A stretch of DNA of 55,901 nucleotides from Cupriavidus sp. UYMMa02A (GCA_001725945.1 LRMT01000107.1:1-55901); one strand, 5' to 3'. Shown: positions 18,326 to 29,342, numbered from the stretch's first letter. A program made the numbers and translations. Notes: generated by a model not told the origin, from the letters alone.

Positions 18326-21300
18326 TCAGTTCGTGCCAGCACGTTGGGCGCGGAAACAGGCCGCGTACAGGGCAGGCAGGAACACCAGTGTCAGCAACGT
18401 TGCGACGGCCAGGCCGCCCATGATGGCCCAGGCCATCGGGCCCCAGAATACCGAGTGGGTCAACGGGACCATGCCGAGGATGGCGGCCAGGGCGGTGAGA
18501 ACGATAGGCCGCAGACGACGTACGGCGGATTCGACGATGGCCGTCCACAGCGGCACGCCCGCCGCCACGTCGTGGTCGATCTGCACCACGAGAATCACCG
18601 AGTTGCGGATGATCATGCCGGCCAGCGCAATCACCCCCAGCATCGCCACGAAGCCGAACGGGATGCGGAAGGCCGCCATGATCGCGCTCACGCCAATCAG
18701 GCCCAGCGGCGCAGTCAGCAGCACCAGCCCCATCTTCTTCATGTCCTGCAGTTGGATCATCAGAAGCAAGAGCACGATGATGACGGTCACGGGCATGACG
18801 GCAAACACCGACTTCTGCGCTTTCGCACTCGATTCGGTCGCGCCACCGACGTCGATGCCATAACCCAGCGGCAGCCCCTTGGTCAGCGCCTCGATTTTCG
18901 GCATCAGCGCCTGGGTAATGTCCGGCGCCTGGCCGCCCGATACATCGGCGCGTACGGTCAGCGTCGGGATGCGGTTGCGCCGCCACAGTTCGCTGTCCTC
19001 GCTCGCCAGCGACAGCCTCGCGACCTGCGAAACCGGCACGAACTTGCCGTCGCGCAGATAGATCTTGGCATCCTTGAGGTTATTCAGATCGGTGCGTTCA
19101 GCCTCGACAAGGCGAGCGACAACGTCAAGCCCTTGGTCCCCTTCGCGGTATTGGGTGACGGGCGTGCCGGACAGCGACGCCTGCAGTGCCTCCTTGATTT
19201 GACCGGAGCTGACCCCGAGCACGCGCGCCTTGTCCTGGTCGACATCAACCTGCATGCGCTTGACCCGTTCGCCCCAGTCGACATTGACGCGGCGCAGGTT
19301 CGGGTTGTCACGCATGATGGCGGCCACGCGCTCGCCGATTTCCCGAACCTTGGCGTTGTCGTTGCCGAAGACGCGGAACTGGACGGGATAGCCGACGGGC
19401 GGACCGTTCTCCAGCCGCAGAACCCGGCCGCGCACGTTCGCAAAGCGCTCGTCGAACAGCTTGTCGATCTTCGCCATGACACGCTCGCGTGACTCGCCAC
19501 CCTTGGTCATGATCATCAGCTCGCCCAGGTTCAGATTGGGCGTCTGTACATCCAGCGGCAGGTAGAAACGAGGCGCACCGTTGCCGACAAAGCTCGTGAC
19601 CGCTTCGATATCGGCGTCGCGCTTGAGCAGGCGTTCGAGGTCACGAACTTCGCGCTCGCTGGCGTCGAATGTCGAGGCCCTGGGCATCCACAGATCCACG
19701 ATCAACTCAGGGCGGTCCGATGCCGGGAAGAACTGCTGTGGCACGAACTTGAACAGCACCAGGGAGCCGGCAAATGCGGCGAAAGTAATGGCGATCACCC
19801 AGCGGCGGTGGGTCAGGCAGAAGTCGATGAAATGGCGGAACTTGACGTAGAACCCGCGCTGATACACCGCATCTTCATCATGGGAAGCGTGCGCTTCCTG
19901 CTTGAGCAGCTTGAAACCGATATACGGCGTGAACAGAACCGCCACCACCCACGACAGCAACAGTGAAATGCCGACCACCTGAAACAGCGAAAACACGTAC
20001 TCACCAGTTCCTGACTTGGCGAAGCCCACTGGCAGGAAGCCTGCTGCGGTGATAAGCGTGCCCGTCAACATCGGGAATGCGGTCGCCGTATATGCGTAGG
20101 TGGCGGCACGGAACTTGTCCCAGCCCTGCTCAAGCTTCAGGGCCATCATTTCGACAGCGATGATCGCGTCGTCCACCAGCAGACCGAGGGCAATGATCAG
20201 CGCGCCCAGCGAAATCCGCTGCAGATCTATGCCAAGCACGTACATCGCAAGGAAAGTCATGGCCAGGACAAGCGGGATGCTCATCGCAACCACCAGCCCA
20301 CTGCGCACGCCCAGCGAGAGGAAGCTGACGGCCAGCACGATCACGACGGCCTCGGCCAGGCTCTTCTTGAACTCGAATACCGAGTGCTCAACCACGCGGG
20401 GCTGGTCGCTGACGGCATGAATCTCGACGCCGACTGGCAGTTCGGCGCGGATACGCCGCACGGTTTCGTCCAGTTGCTCGCCCAGGTGGATCACATCGCC
20501 ACCCTTACGCATGCTTACCGCCAAGCCCATCGTCTCGGTGCCGTTAAAACGCATGCGTTGTGCTGCGGGCTCGATAAAGCCTCGGTGGACGTCTGCAATG
20601 TCGCCAAGGCGGAAAGTCCGGTTGCCGGCATGGATGCCAATCGCGCGGATGTTATCGACCGAGTCAAACTCACCGCCCACTGTCAGGCGCACCTGCTCGC
20701 TCGTGGTCTGCACCGTGCCCGCAGCGGTCACCGCGTTGGTCTGGGCCAGCGTCGAGGCGATGAGGGCGGGATCCAGGCCCAGCGACGCCAGTTTGGCGGT
20801 GGACATCTCCACATAGATCTTCTCTTCCTGCTTGCCGATCAGGTCCACCTTGTTAACGTCGGACACACGCAGAAATTCGTTGCGTGCAGCGTCGGCGAAA
20901 CGGCGCAGGTCCTCATAGCTGAAGCCGTCGCCCGTCAGCGCATACATATTGCCGAAGGTATCGCCGAACTCGTCGTTAAAGAAGGGGCCTTGCGTGCCTT
21001 GAGGAAGGGTCTGGCGGATATCGCCCAGCTTCTTGCGTACCTGATACCAGACATCCGGGACCGCCTTCGGCGGTACGTCTTCTCGCAGGTTGATCTTGAC
21101 CTGGGTCTCGCCCGGCTTCACATAGCTGGACGTGTAGTCGATCTCCGCCACTTCCTGCAGCTTGCGCTCGATCTTGTCGGTGACTTGGTCGGCCATTTGC
21201 TCGGCCGAACTGCCGGGCCAGTAGGCCTGCACCACCATGGTCTTGATGGTGAATTCAGGGTCCTCCTTCTGGCCCAGGCTTGTGTAGGCCATGATGCCTG

Positions 21301-21379
21301 CCACGGATAACAGCAACAGCAGGAACGCGATCATCTGCTGGTGCTTGAGCGCCCATTCAGAGAGGTTGATACCCTTCAT
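18326..21379 (-). CDS. RND efflux pump inner-membrane transporter (HAE type)
   Basis: Intact, about 1017 residues. MKGINLSEWALKHQQMIAFL leads the first membrane segment; QKEDPEFTIKTMVVQAYWPG is the conserved start of the first porter domain. Membrane helix 4 has GLLVDDAIIAVEMM with paired Asp residues expected for proton relay, and GALIIALGLL precedes it. A second half with PVTVIIVLLLLMIQLQ and SVILVVQIDHDV repeats the topology. ATG 21379 overlaps the adaptor stop (ATGA). The sequence resembles pumps for hydrophobic drugs, biocides and solvents rather than metals, since the metal-type methionine/charged motifs of CusA/CzcA are not seen. Confidence 0.92.
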   Translation of the reverse strand: MKGINLSEWALKHQQMIAFLLLLLSVAGIMAYTSLGQKEDPEFTIKTMVVQAYWPGSSAEQMADQVTDKIERKLQEVAEIDYTSSYVKPGETQVKINLREDVPPKAVPDVWYQVRKKLGDIRQTLPQGTQGPFFNDEFGDTFGNMYALTGDGFSYEDLRRFADAARNEFLRVSDVNKVDLIGKQEEKIYVEMSTAKLASLGLDPALIASTLAQTNAVTAAGTVQTTSEQVRLTVGGEFDSVDNIRAIGIHAGNRTFRLGDIADVHRGFIEPAAQRMRFNGTETMGLAVSMRKGGDVIHLGEQLDETVRRIRAELPVGVEIHAVSDQPRVVEHSVFEFKKSLAEAVVIVLAVSFLSLGVRSGLVVAMSIPLVLAMTFLAMYVLGIDLQRISLGALIIALGLLVDDAIIAVEMMALKLEQGWDKFRAATYAYTATAFPMLTGTLITAAGFLPVGFAKSGTGEYVFSLFQVVGISLLLSWVVAVLFTPYIGFKLLKQEAHASHDEDAVYQRGFYVKFRHFIDFCLTHRRWVIAITFAAFAGSLVLFKFVPQQFFPASDRPELIVDLWMPRASTFDASEREVRDLERLLKRDADIEAVTSFVGNGAPRFYLPLDVQTPNLNLGELMIMTKGGESRERVMAKIDKLFDERFANVRGRVLRLENGPPVGYPVQFRVFGNDNAKVREIGERVAAIMRDNPNLRRVNVDWGERVKRMQVDVDQDKARVLGVSSGQIKEALQASLSGTPVTQYREGDQGLDVVARLVEAERTDLNNLKDAKIYLRDGKFVPVSQVARLSLASEDSELWRRNRIPTLTVRADVSGGQAPDITQALMPKIEALTKGLPLGYGIDVGGATESSAKAQKSVFAVMPVTVIIVLLLLMIQLQDMKKMGLVLLTAPLGLIGVSAIMAAFRIPFGFVAMLGVIALAGMIIRNSVILVVQIDHDVAAGVPLWTAIVESAVRRLRPIVLTALAAILGMVPLTHSVFWGPMAWAIMGGLAVATLLTLVFLPALYAACFRAQRAGTN

Positions 21380-22480
21380 TTGGCGCTCCCTGCGGTGGCC
21401 GCGGCCTCTATGACTTTGACGCGCTGGCCAGCCTTGAGCATATGCACGCCGGCCGTCACCACCGTCTCGCCACCGGACAGACCTGCGGTCACCAGTACGC
21501 TGTCCTTCTGCGCGCTGCCAAGCTGGACGTCGCGCGCCTGGACACGCGAGCTCTTGGGGGGCACGATCCACACTTGGCGACTACCGTCGCGGTCCACGAT
21601 CGCGGTCAAGGGCAGCCGGATCGCGCGGTTCCCGTCTACATCCGGGGCCAACACCGACGCCGTCATGCCGAGGCGCAGCAGCGTCTCGTCAGGATGCTGA
21701 ATCGAAATGCGGGCCGAATAGGTGCGCGTGACGCTGTCCGTGTCCGGAGCCAGCTCACGCAGCGTGCCAGTCCAGGCCTTGTCCGGATGGGCCCAGACCG
21801 AGACCTGCAGGGACTTGGCCTTGCGCAGTTCTTCGACGCGGGACTCTGGAATGCTGATCGCCACCTCGCGCTCGCCGTCCGCGGCCACTGTCACGACGGA
21901 CTGCCCCGCGCGACAACCTGGCCGGCCTCTGCGCCAATAGTGCTGACTACCCCATCGCGATCCGCAACGAGCGTGGTGAACCCCTCTTGGTTTGAATTTA
22001 GCTTCTGGCGCGCCGCGCGGAGCGCAATTGCGCTTCGGATTGATCCAACGCGAGTCGCTGTTGGTCCAGCTCCGCTTGCGACGCGAAACTGCGCGCCAGC
22101 AGTTGCTCGATTCGCTTTACGTCCACACGCGCCTGCGCGACCCGGCTGCGTGCCGCATCGACATCAGCGGCGGCGGCCGTCACTTGCAAGGCCTCCTGCG
22201 TCGGATCAAGCCGCAGCAATACCTGTCCGCGCTTGACATGGGCACCCACGTCGACGAGCCGCGCGACGATCTTGCCTCCCGTACGGAAGCCAAGTCGGCT
22301 CTCGTACCGGGCGCGAATTTCACCTGAATAGCTCGCGCCGACCGTGCCGGCGGTCTGACCGGCAATGATCGTGCGCACCGGACGCACTTCCTCATGCTGA
22401 GGGGGCTCGGCCCGGGAACAGGCGGCGACCGCGCAGACCGCGATCAGTGTAAGGGCTAGGGTTTTAGGGTTTAGGGTCAA
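21376..22480 (-). CDS. RND periplasmic adaptor (membrane fusion) lipoprotein (two frame breaks)
   Basis: About 368 residues. The signal peptide ends in lipobox VAAC (MTLNPKTLALTLIAVCAVAAC), so it is inner-membrane anchored by lipid. The half-lipoyl motif GFRTGGKIVARLVDVGAHVK and GQVLLRLDPTQE, a coiled-coil hairpin (RIEQLLARSFASQAELDQQR) and a beta-barrel/MP domain (VWAHPDKAWTGTLREL) give the normal domain order. Breaks near 22008 and 21912, one base missing each. First gene of the adaptor-pump-channel-patatin operon; operator at 22650 lies ~170 bases upstream. Confidence 0.88.
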
Positions 22481-22969
22481 TTTCTGCCTTCCTTTCAGAT
22501 CCGCTGCGGGGCGGCCGTTGTGGGGTCCTGGCCGCCGTGCGCCAATCCGCCAATGCGTCGAGCCGCATGGGCCGGCTCGCCTGACGAGGTAGTCCAGTCG
22601 CTCAGGGATGGGGGCGTCGGTATCGACGAGGCGAACTATATATCAACTTTGACGATTTGTCAGGATGACGTTAGTGTAATATGTGCGGGTGCGCCACCGG
22701 CCCCGTGCCGTCGGGTGCAGAACAGAGGGCGTAGCGAACGGCATCTGAATGTGCGTGGCGGAGCGCTGGGGAACGCTTGCAGGCGGGGTCGGGCGACGGG
22801 CACGCATCATTTGACGCCCGCCGCGCCAAGAGGTGATGCGAGACTGTGCGGTCCTGAGCCACGTACAACGTGGAGACCCGGCGTCCCATGTCAGTCAGGC
22901 GTATCGCGCGACGCAGCAAGACGCCGGCGCCTTGATGAACCAATTCTTCATAATGACCATAATTACATC
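22481..22969. other. Divergent regulatory region between the RND operon and the TetR gene
   Basis: No gene seen. It contains the 22650 operator with a candidate minus-strand promoter (CTGACA, 17-bp spacer, TATAGT) for the RND operon, and at its right end the 22954 operator that runs over the TetR start codon. The ~270 bases between 22680 and 22950 hold nothing I recognise. Confidence 0.6.
22650..22679. promoter_or_regulatory. TGAC/GTCA operator upstream of the RND operon
   Basis: TGAC (22650), GTCA (22659), TGAC (22666) and GTAA (22676) reproduce the half-site order and the 7/10-base spacing of the 14978 site, except that the first gap is one base short. The core GTCAGGATGAC is the exact reverse complement of the 14988 core. 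Minus-strand promoter CTGACA-N17-TATAGT overlaps it. Confidence 0.7.
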
Positions 22970-22974
22970 ATGAC
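22954..22974. promoter_or_regulatory. TGAC operator overlapping the TetR start codon
   Basis: TGAC at 22954, a degenerate TACA at 22964 and TGAC at 22971 keep the 10/7 spacing of the other sites. The last half-site includes the ATG of the TetR gene, which fits autoregulation. Confidence 0.55.
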
Positions 22975-23730
22975 AAAACCGGCTATCTCACCGAAGATCG
23001 AGGCAGATCGCCAGGAAGATCACCAAAGCAATCAGTTCGTTGTAGGGAGTCAGCCGCCGCAAATGGCGAACCACCGCCAGCGGGTGGGCGCCGAACGCCG
23101 CGAGCGAATGCGGGGGCGGCTCCTGAACAGCGCCCTGCGGCTGGTAGCGAGCAAGGGCCACGCCACGATGTCGGTCGACGACGTGATCCGGGAGGCGGAG
23201 GTGTCACGCGGAACGTTTACAAGTACTTCTCGTCGCCAGATGCCATAGTCCGGGAACTGGCCACTGAAATCGCCAACCAGATTGTCCGCACCGTCGATCC
23301 GTTGGTGCGCGGAAGCAATGATCCGGCGCGGCTGGTGGCGCGCGGCATTCGGCTGGCATCGCGGCTTGCTCTGCACTACCCAGCCGTCGCTGGTTTTCTC
23401 GCGCATGTGGGATGGCCGGGCGAACAGGGGCCGAATATGCTGGAATTCGTGCGCACTGACATCGAAGAGGGCTTCCGGCAAGGGCGCTTCACGCACATGC
23501 CGATGGCCATCGCGCTCAATATCGTTGTGGGAGCCGTGCTCGGCACGATCCAGCGGATGCAGGAATCGGACAGACGAGAAGACTTTTCAGAGCAAGCTGC
23601 CGCCATGGCGCTGCGAGCGCTAGGGATCGACGCGCATAGCGCCGATGAGATTGCTCGGACGTTGCCCGATGGAGACGAGGCTCAGCTTGTCGGCGCCTTG
23701 GCCGCTACCCTCGGTATCGCGGCAGGATGA
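22970..23730 (+). CDS. TetR/AcrR-family regulator, candidate repressor of the TGAC regulon (one frame break)
   Basis: About 253 residues. The N-terminal helix-turn-helix reads RRERMRGRLLNSALRLVASK, MSVDDVIREAEVSRGTFYKY. One T is missing near 23219 (TTTTAC read as TTTAC); the rest runs from FSSPDAIVRELATEIANQIV to GALAATLGIAAG. The long C-terminal ligand-binding domain is helical. It is divergent from the RND operon and its start codon lies inside an operator, so it is the best candidate for the protein binding the five TGAC sites. A decayed copy of this gene lies at 35650-35980 and an intact paralogue at 35964. Confidence 0.85.
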
Positions 23731-24050
23731 ACTTGCCGCAGGACAACCCTGGCCGTATCCCGCGAGTTACGCGGAGTCACCGTTTGCGGACTTCAGCGAC
23801 CACGCTTTATATGCAATGAACCGTCGCGCGGCGCATTCGATGCACGACGTGTCCCGGGTTCGTTATCGGCCTCATTACATGAGGCAAGCAGCATGAGCGC
23901 ACCGGAATCTTTCAAGATCGCGGAATTTCTTCTCATATTGACTTGCTCGTCATTATGACAAGGCGTATCGTATGTAAATCGTAAACGTTCCGCGAACTCG
24001 GCCACGAGACGCCGGGCACCGGCGCGGACTCTTTGAGAGGTTAATTCGGC
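23731..24050. other. Intergenic region before the DUF3141 operon
   Basis: No gene recognised. The first ~65 bases after the TetR stop, up to CGTTTGCGGAC near 23797, are the part that is also found in the relic next to 35980. The 23939 operator lies in the right half. Confidence 0.55.
23939..23969. promoter_or_regulatory. TGAC/GTCA operator upstream of the DUF3141-Pta-AckA-FabI operon
   Basis: TGAC (23939), GTCA (23949) and TGAC (23956) keep the 10/7 spacing; a fourth half-site is weak (GTAT at 23965). The inner pair is GTCATTATGAC, an 11-base near-palindrome. A TTGACT overlapping the first half-site (23938) could be a -35 box. It lies ~95 bases before the ATG at 24051. Confidence 0.65.
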
Positions 24051-26335
24051 ATGCATCACTTGAACCTGACATCCGATCCGCAAGAGGATCCTGCTACGGC
24101 TTTGCCCTACGCATTTCCGCCGGGAACGACGTTGCCAAACGCGGGCGCTGAGTACGCAATCGACGCGTGGCAGCGCAATGTGCTGTTCGCCGACGTGATG
24201 CGCGAGCGCGGCAACCAATACCAGGCGCACTTGCATGAGCGCACACCCAATGTGCTGGATTTCGCTGCCGAGTTGATCCTGGATGGCCGCACCTTGCCGC
24301 GTCCGGTCAGCTACGGCCTCGTGCGCATCATTTCGCCTGACGATCTGCAACCCGATCGCAATGCGACCGAAGCACACGACACGGGCCGTCTTCGTCCGTT
24401 CATCGTGTTCGACCCGCGCGCGGGGCACGGGCCGGGCATTGGCGGCTTCAAGCGCGACAGCGAAATCGGCGCCGCGTTGCGAGCGGGACATCCGTGCTAT
24501 TTCGTAGGATTCCTTCCTGACCCCGTACCCGGTCAGACAGTCGAAGATGTCATGCATGCCGAAGCGACGTTCCTCGAGAAAGTTATCGAACTGCATCCGG
24601 ATAGCCCTGGAAAGCCCGCCGTAGTCGGCAATTGCCAGGCAGGCTGGCAGGTACTGATGACAGCCGCGATGCGACCTGAGCTGTTCGGGCCGATCATCGT
24701 CGCCGGCGCGCCCGTCTCGTATTGGGCAGGCTGGCGCGGCAAAAATCCGATGCGCTATTCCGGAGGTTTGCTCGGCGGTTCATGGCTGACGGCGCTCACG
24801 GGCGATCTCGGCGACGGCCGCTTCGACGGCGCGTGGCTCGTGCAGAACTTCGAAAACCTCAACCCGGCCAACACACTCTGGCAAAAGCACAACAACCTGT
24901 ATGCGAATATCGATACGGAAGCGCCACGGTACTTAGGCTTCGAAAAATACTGGGGCGGCCACGTATTCCTCAACGCGTCAGAAATGCAATACATCGTCGA
25001 CAACCTTTCGTCGGCAATCGGCTCACGAGCGGCCATATCGTTATGTCGGATGGCGTGCGTCTGGACCTGCGCAACATCCGCTCGCCGATTGTCGTGTTCT
25101 GCTCATACGGTGACAACATCACGCCGCCACCCCAGGCGCTTGGCTGGATTACCGACCTGTATCGCGACGACGCCGACCTGTTCGGGCACGACCAGACCAT
25201 CGTCTACGCAACCCATGACAACATCGGTCACCTCGGCATCTTCGTGTCGAGCAGTACGGGCCGCAAGGAGCATCGCGAATTCGTGAGCAACATCGATCTG
25301 ATCGACATGTTGCCGTCCGGTCTGTATGAAGCGCACATGGGGGCGAAGATCGAAGCGACGCCGAATGCTGACCTCGTCGACGGCGATCACGTGTTGTCGA
25401 TCTCGCCGCGCAGTATCGATGATGTGCGGGCTATCGTGCAGCCAGACGCGGAAAGCGACCGTCGTTTCGCAACAGCAGCCTATGTGTCCAATTTCAATCT
25501 CGGCCTCTATCGCAGCTGTGTACAACCGTGGCTACGCATGTGCGTAACGCCGTGGAGCGCAGATCTCGCGAGCAAATTTCATCCACTGCGGATCTCCTAC
25601 GAGTCTTGGTCGGACCGCCATCCGCTGGCATCCAGCGTCGCCCAGGCTGCGCAAAAGGTGAGAGAGTCGCGCAAAACCGCCCCCGCCGATAATCCATTCT
25701 GGCAAATGCAAGGCGTGGTATCGGACTCGGTCGTGGCGTCGCTGAATTGCTATCGCGACATACGTGACGCGGCGGTCGAACAGCTCTTCGAAGCCATCTA
25801 CGGCGCCCCCTGGCTGCAGGCCCTCGCCGGGCTTCCCCAGCAACGCGACGACGGCCGATCTGCCATATCGGAGGAACCCGGCGATGCCGACGCTCGTCAC
25901 GCAGCGATCGCCGCAGAACACGAACGCCTGCGCCATAGCATGTCAACGGGTGGGCTCATCGAAGCGAGTGTGCGCGCGCTGCTCTTTGTGCGTCGTACGC
26001 ACCGCGAAGCGGATGAACGTGGCTTCAATCTCGCGCGCGCCATGGCCGGCAAGCTGTCCGATCGCGGCATTCTTTCGTTCAAGCAGGTCGTTCGTGAGCA
26101 AGCCAAGTTGCTGCGCCTTGACGCCGATGCCGCAATTGATGCACTACCCGGCATGCTGTCTGGCGCGCCGCCCGCCGAGGTCCGTAATGCTGCACGCGAC
26201 ATCGACAAGCTGAGCACCACACTGCCGCTCGACGAACACGAACGCGTCGATCTGGCGCGTGTTCTGACCATTTTTGAATCGGCAGCGACGACGAGATCGG
26301 CGCCGCGTGCTAACGCCCGCCAGCAGGTCAAGTAA
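24051..26335 (+). CDS. DUF3141 alpha/beta-hydrolase-like protein (PHA synthase-related) (one frame break)
   Basis: About 761 residues. IVFDPRAGHGPGIGGFKRDS, HPCYFVGFLPDPVPGQTVED and VVGNCQAGWQ are the DUF3141 signature; the nucleophile elbow reads GNCQAGW, so a Cys stands where hydrolases have Ser, as in polyhydroxyalkanoate synthases. The acid/His part is seen in SPIVVFCSYGDNITPP and ATHDNIGHLGIF. A long helical C-terminus follows. One T is missing near 25010. The protein is usually annotated as a putative 3-hydroxyalkanoate synthetase, but its reaction is not established to my knowledge. First gene of an operon with Pta, AckA and FabI. Confidence 0.85.
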
Positions 26336-26427
26336 CAGCGGAAGCAACAGAGCGCGTGTGATCGCGCGTGCCCGGTGGTTGATCGCTGTCGGGTTCCACG
26401 AAGTTTAGTCAATCGAGGGCACACGAC

Positions 26428-27369
26428 ATGGAACACAAACGCGAAAAATATGAGGGGCTGATCGCATTCGCGACAACGTTGCCGCCATTACCGACTGCCG
26501 TTGCGCACCCATGCGATCACGACTCCTTGTCCTCAGTGATCGAAGCCACGCGGCTCGGTCTGATTGCGCCGATACTGGTGGCGCCGCGCGCAAAGCTCGA
26601 GGCGGCTGCACGGGAAGGCAACCTCGACCTCGGCGATCTGCCCGTCGTCGACGTGCCACACAGTCACGCGGCGGCAGAGGTCGCCGTGCAACTCGTGCAC
26701 GAGGGCAAGGCGCAAGCACTGATGAAAGGTTCGCTGCACACGGATGAACTGATGGCAGCGGTCGTCGCGCGAGGCACCGGGCTGCGCACCGAACGGCGCG
26801 TCAGCCATTGCTTCGTGATGGACGTGCCCGGCCAGGCCGACGCGTTGATCATCACCGACGCAGCCGTGAACATCTCGCCGACACTCGATGAAAAGCGTGA
26901 CATCGTGCAGAACGCCATCGACCTCGCCCATGCATTGCAATTTCCATCCGCGCGGGTGGCGATCCTGTCGGCGATGGAAACCGTGAACTCGAAGGTGCCG
27001 TCGACACTCGACGCCGCCGCATTGTGCAAAATGGCCGACCGCAAGCAGATCACAGGTGGGATTCTCGACGGCCCGCTCGCCCTCGACAATGCGATCAGCG
27101 AAGACGCTGCGAAGATAAAAGGCGTTTTATCGCCAGTGGCCGGGCATGCCAACGTGCTCGTCGTACCCAACCTCGAAGCAGGCAATCTGCTCGCCAAGAG
27201 CCTGTCATTTCTTGCCGGTGCGGATGCTGCCGGCATCGTGCTTGGCGCGAGGGTTCCCATCATTCTCACCAGCCGTGCCGATTCGGTGATCACGCGGCTC
27301 GCGTCGTGCGCGGTGGCTTCGCTCGTCGCACCTGCGCGACGCGAGAAGCCTTCTATCGCCCTCGTTTAA
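26428..27369 (+). CDS. pta: Phosphate acetyl/butyryltransferase family protein
   Basis: Intact, 313 residues. ALMKGSLHTDELMAAVV, RRVSHCFVMDVPG, DAAVNISPTLDEKRDIVQNA and GPLALDNAISEDAAKIKG are the core of the PTA_PTB family (short form without the extra N-terminal domain). It would convert acetyl-CoA and phosphate to acetyl phosphate and CoA. It is followed 11 bases later by acetate kinase, so the two should give ATP from acetyl-CoA under electron-acceptor limitation. Confidence 0.9.
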   Translation: MEHKREKYEGLIAFATTLPPLPTAVAHPCDHDSLSSVIEATRLGLIAPILVAPRAKLEAAAREGNLDLGDLPVVDVPHSHAAAEVAVQLVHEGKAQALMKGSLHTDELMAAVVARGTGLRTERRVSHCFVMDVPGQADALIITDAAVNISPTLDEKRDIVQNAIDLAHALQFPSARVAILSAMETVNSKVPSTLDAAALCKMADRKQITGGILDGPLALDNAISEDAAKIKGVLSPVAGHANVLVVPNLEAGNLLAKSLSFLAGADAAGIVLGARVPIILTSRADSVITRLASCAVASLVAPARREKPSIALV

Positions 27370-27380
27370 GGGGTTCATGC

Positions 27381-28558
27381 ATGGACGTTATTCTTGTCAT
27401 CAATGCGGGGTCATCCAGCATCAAGTTTCATGTATTCGCGGCGACCAACGGCACGCTTGACCCGATCGCCGGCGGCAAGCTCGAGGAGATCTACACCAAC
27501 CCGCGCTTTCAGGTCAAACGGCAAAGCGGCGAGATCATCGACGACAAGCGCTGGCCGGAGGGCGAATGTCTCGGCCGTGACAAGGCGATTGCATTCCTGC
27601 TGGAATGGCTACGTGGACACGCAGGCGACGCCAGCCTGCTCGCCGTCGGCCATCGCGTCGTGCACGGTGGTGAACGTTATTCGGCGCCCGTACGCGTCGA
27701 TGCGAAAGTGATGGCCGAACTGGAAGCGCTCATTCCCCTCGCGCCGCTGCATCAGCCGCATAACCTCGCGGCGATCCGGTCGATCCAGGCGAGCAACGCG
27801 GGGGTACCGCAAATAGCATGCTTCGACACGGCGTTCCACCATACGCAGCCCGACGTGGCGACCCGCTTCGCGCTGCCACCCGAGATCACCCAGCGCGGCG
27901 TTCGGCGCTACGGCTTTCATGGTCTCTCCTATGAGTACGTCGCAAGTGTCTTGCCACAATACGACGAGCGCGCCGCCTACGGCAGGACAGTGGTGCTGCA
28001 TCTCGGCAATGGCGCGAGCATGACGGCGCTGCATCACGGCAAGAGTGTCGCCAGTACGATGGGCTTCACGGCCGTCGAAGGGCTCGTCATGGGCACTCGC
28101 TCGGGAAGCCTCGATCCGGGGGTGGTGCTGTGGATGATGGAGGAGGCTCACATGGATGCCCATGCGATCGAATCACTGCTTTACAAGCGCTCTGGCCTGC
28201 TTGGCGTCTCCGGCATTTCGAGCGACATGCGCACGCTGCTCACGAGCGACGCGCCCGCTGCGGCCATTGCCGTCGACCTCTTCTGCTATCGGATCTCGCG
28301 CGAATAGGTTCGCTCACGGCCGCGCTCGGCGGCCTCGATGCGATCGTCTTCACGGCGGGTATTGGCGAATATGCGGCCCCCGTGCGCGAGCGGGTGTGTC
28401 GCTCGGCGGCATGGCTTGGCGTCTCGCTCGACCCGCAGGCAAACGCGAAGCACGGACCGCGCATCAGCGATCCGCAAAGCGCTGTCGATGTCTGGGTCAT
28501 CCCGACCAACGAAGAACTGATGATTGCCCGGCACGCACTGCGCTGCCTGGAGGGGTAA
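27381..28558 (+). CDS. ackA: Acetate kinase (one frame break)
   Basis: About 392 residues. VINAGSSSIKFHVF is the first phosphate motif; GHRVVHGGERYSAPV, CFDTAFHHTQP, YGFHGLSYEYVA, LHLGNGASMTAL, GTRSGSLDPGVV and FTAGIGEYAAPVRERVC complete the ASKHA kinase pattern, with the catalytic Arg, His and Asp positions present. One A is missing near 28305 (GAAATAGG read as GAATAGG). It makes acetate and ATP from acetyl phosphate. Confidence 0.92.
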
Positions 28559-28560
28559 GC

Positions 28561-29342
28561 ATGGACAAGCTTTCTGCGCAACCGCTCGCGGGCCGCAAGG
28601 TCTTGATCGTCGGCATCGCGAACGAGCACTCGATCGCTTATGGATGTGCACGGGCATTCCGCGAGCTTGGGGCGGAACTCGCCGTCACGTATCAGAACGA
28701 AAAGGCAAAGACTTACGTTGAACCGCTCGCGCGGGAATTGGGCGCTTCGATTGGCTTGACGCTCGATGTATCGAAACCTGGCGAACTCGATAACGTCTTC
28801 GATTCGATTCGCGAGACGTGGGGACGGCTCGACGTCGCCATCCATTCAATCGCGTTCGCACCGAAGAACGATCTGCAAGGCGGTCTGTTGAACAGTACGG
28901 CGGAAGGCTTCGCGCAAGCGATGGACATCTCGTGTCACTCGTTCATCCGTATGGCGCGTCTCGTCGCGCCTTTAATGGATGAAGGCGGCTCCCTTTTTGC
29001 GATGAGCTACCTCGTGCGACTCGCGTCGTACCGAATTACGACCTGATGGGCCCAGTGAAGGCGGCGCTCGAAGCGACCTGCCGCTATCTCGCGCACGAAC
29101 TCGGCCCGAAGCGCATCCGCGTCCATCCGATCTCACCTGGACCGTTGAAGACGCGGGCAGCGTCCGGGCTGAAGGACTTCGATCTCCTGCTGAGCGAAGC
29201 GGCCGCGCAAGCACCGATCGGCGAACTGGTCGACATCATGGACGTCGGCTACACCTGCGCGTTTCTGTCGACACCCTACGCGCGGCGGATGACGGGCAAC
29301 ACCATCTTCGTCGATGGTGGCGTCAGCATCATGAACGGCTAA
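28561..29342 (+). CDS. fabI: Enoyl-ACP reductase (NADH) FabI-type (one frame break)
   Basis: About 260 residues. GRKVLIVGIANEHSIAYG is the FabI nucleotide-binding start, HSIAFAPKNDLQG follows, and the active site is Tyr-x6-Lys in NYDLMGPVKAALEA. MTGNTIFVDGGVSIMNG ends the protein. One G is missing near 29015. It reduces the enoyl-ACP in fatty acid elongation. Starting 2 bases after the acetate kinase stop, it is part of the same transcript and is likely a second, condition-specific FabI rather than the housekeeping one. Confidence 0.9.

Noticed and set aside
18278..19492. Long open plus-strand frames antisense to the RND and transhydroxylase genes (also 7335-8495, 8306-9784).
   Set aside because: They are compositional shadows of GC-rich genes: no family features, no ribosome sites, and the opposite strand codes for clear proteins.
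23938..23960. FNR/CRP-type box at TTGAC...GTCAT.
   Set aside because: The gap is six bases and the same half-sites recur with a third and fourth repeat, so the TGAC operator explains it better than TTGAT-N4-ATCAA.
24051..26335. Call as true PHA synthase PhaC.
   Set aside because: The Cys elbow is present, but length and the surrounding motifs are DUF3141; no phaA, phaB or phasin gene is near.
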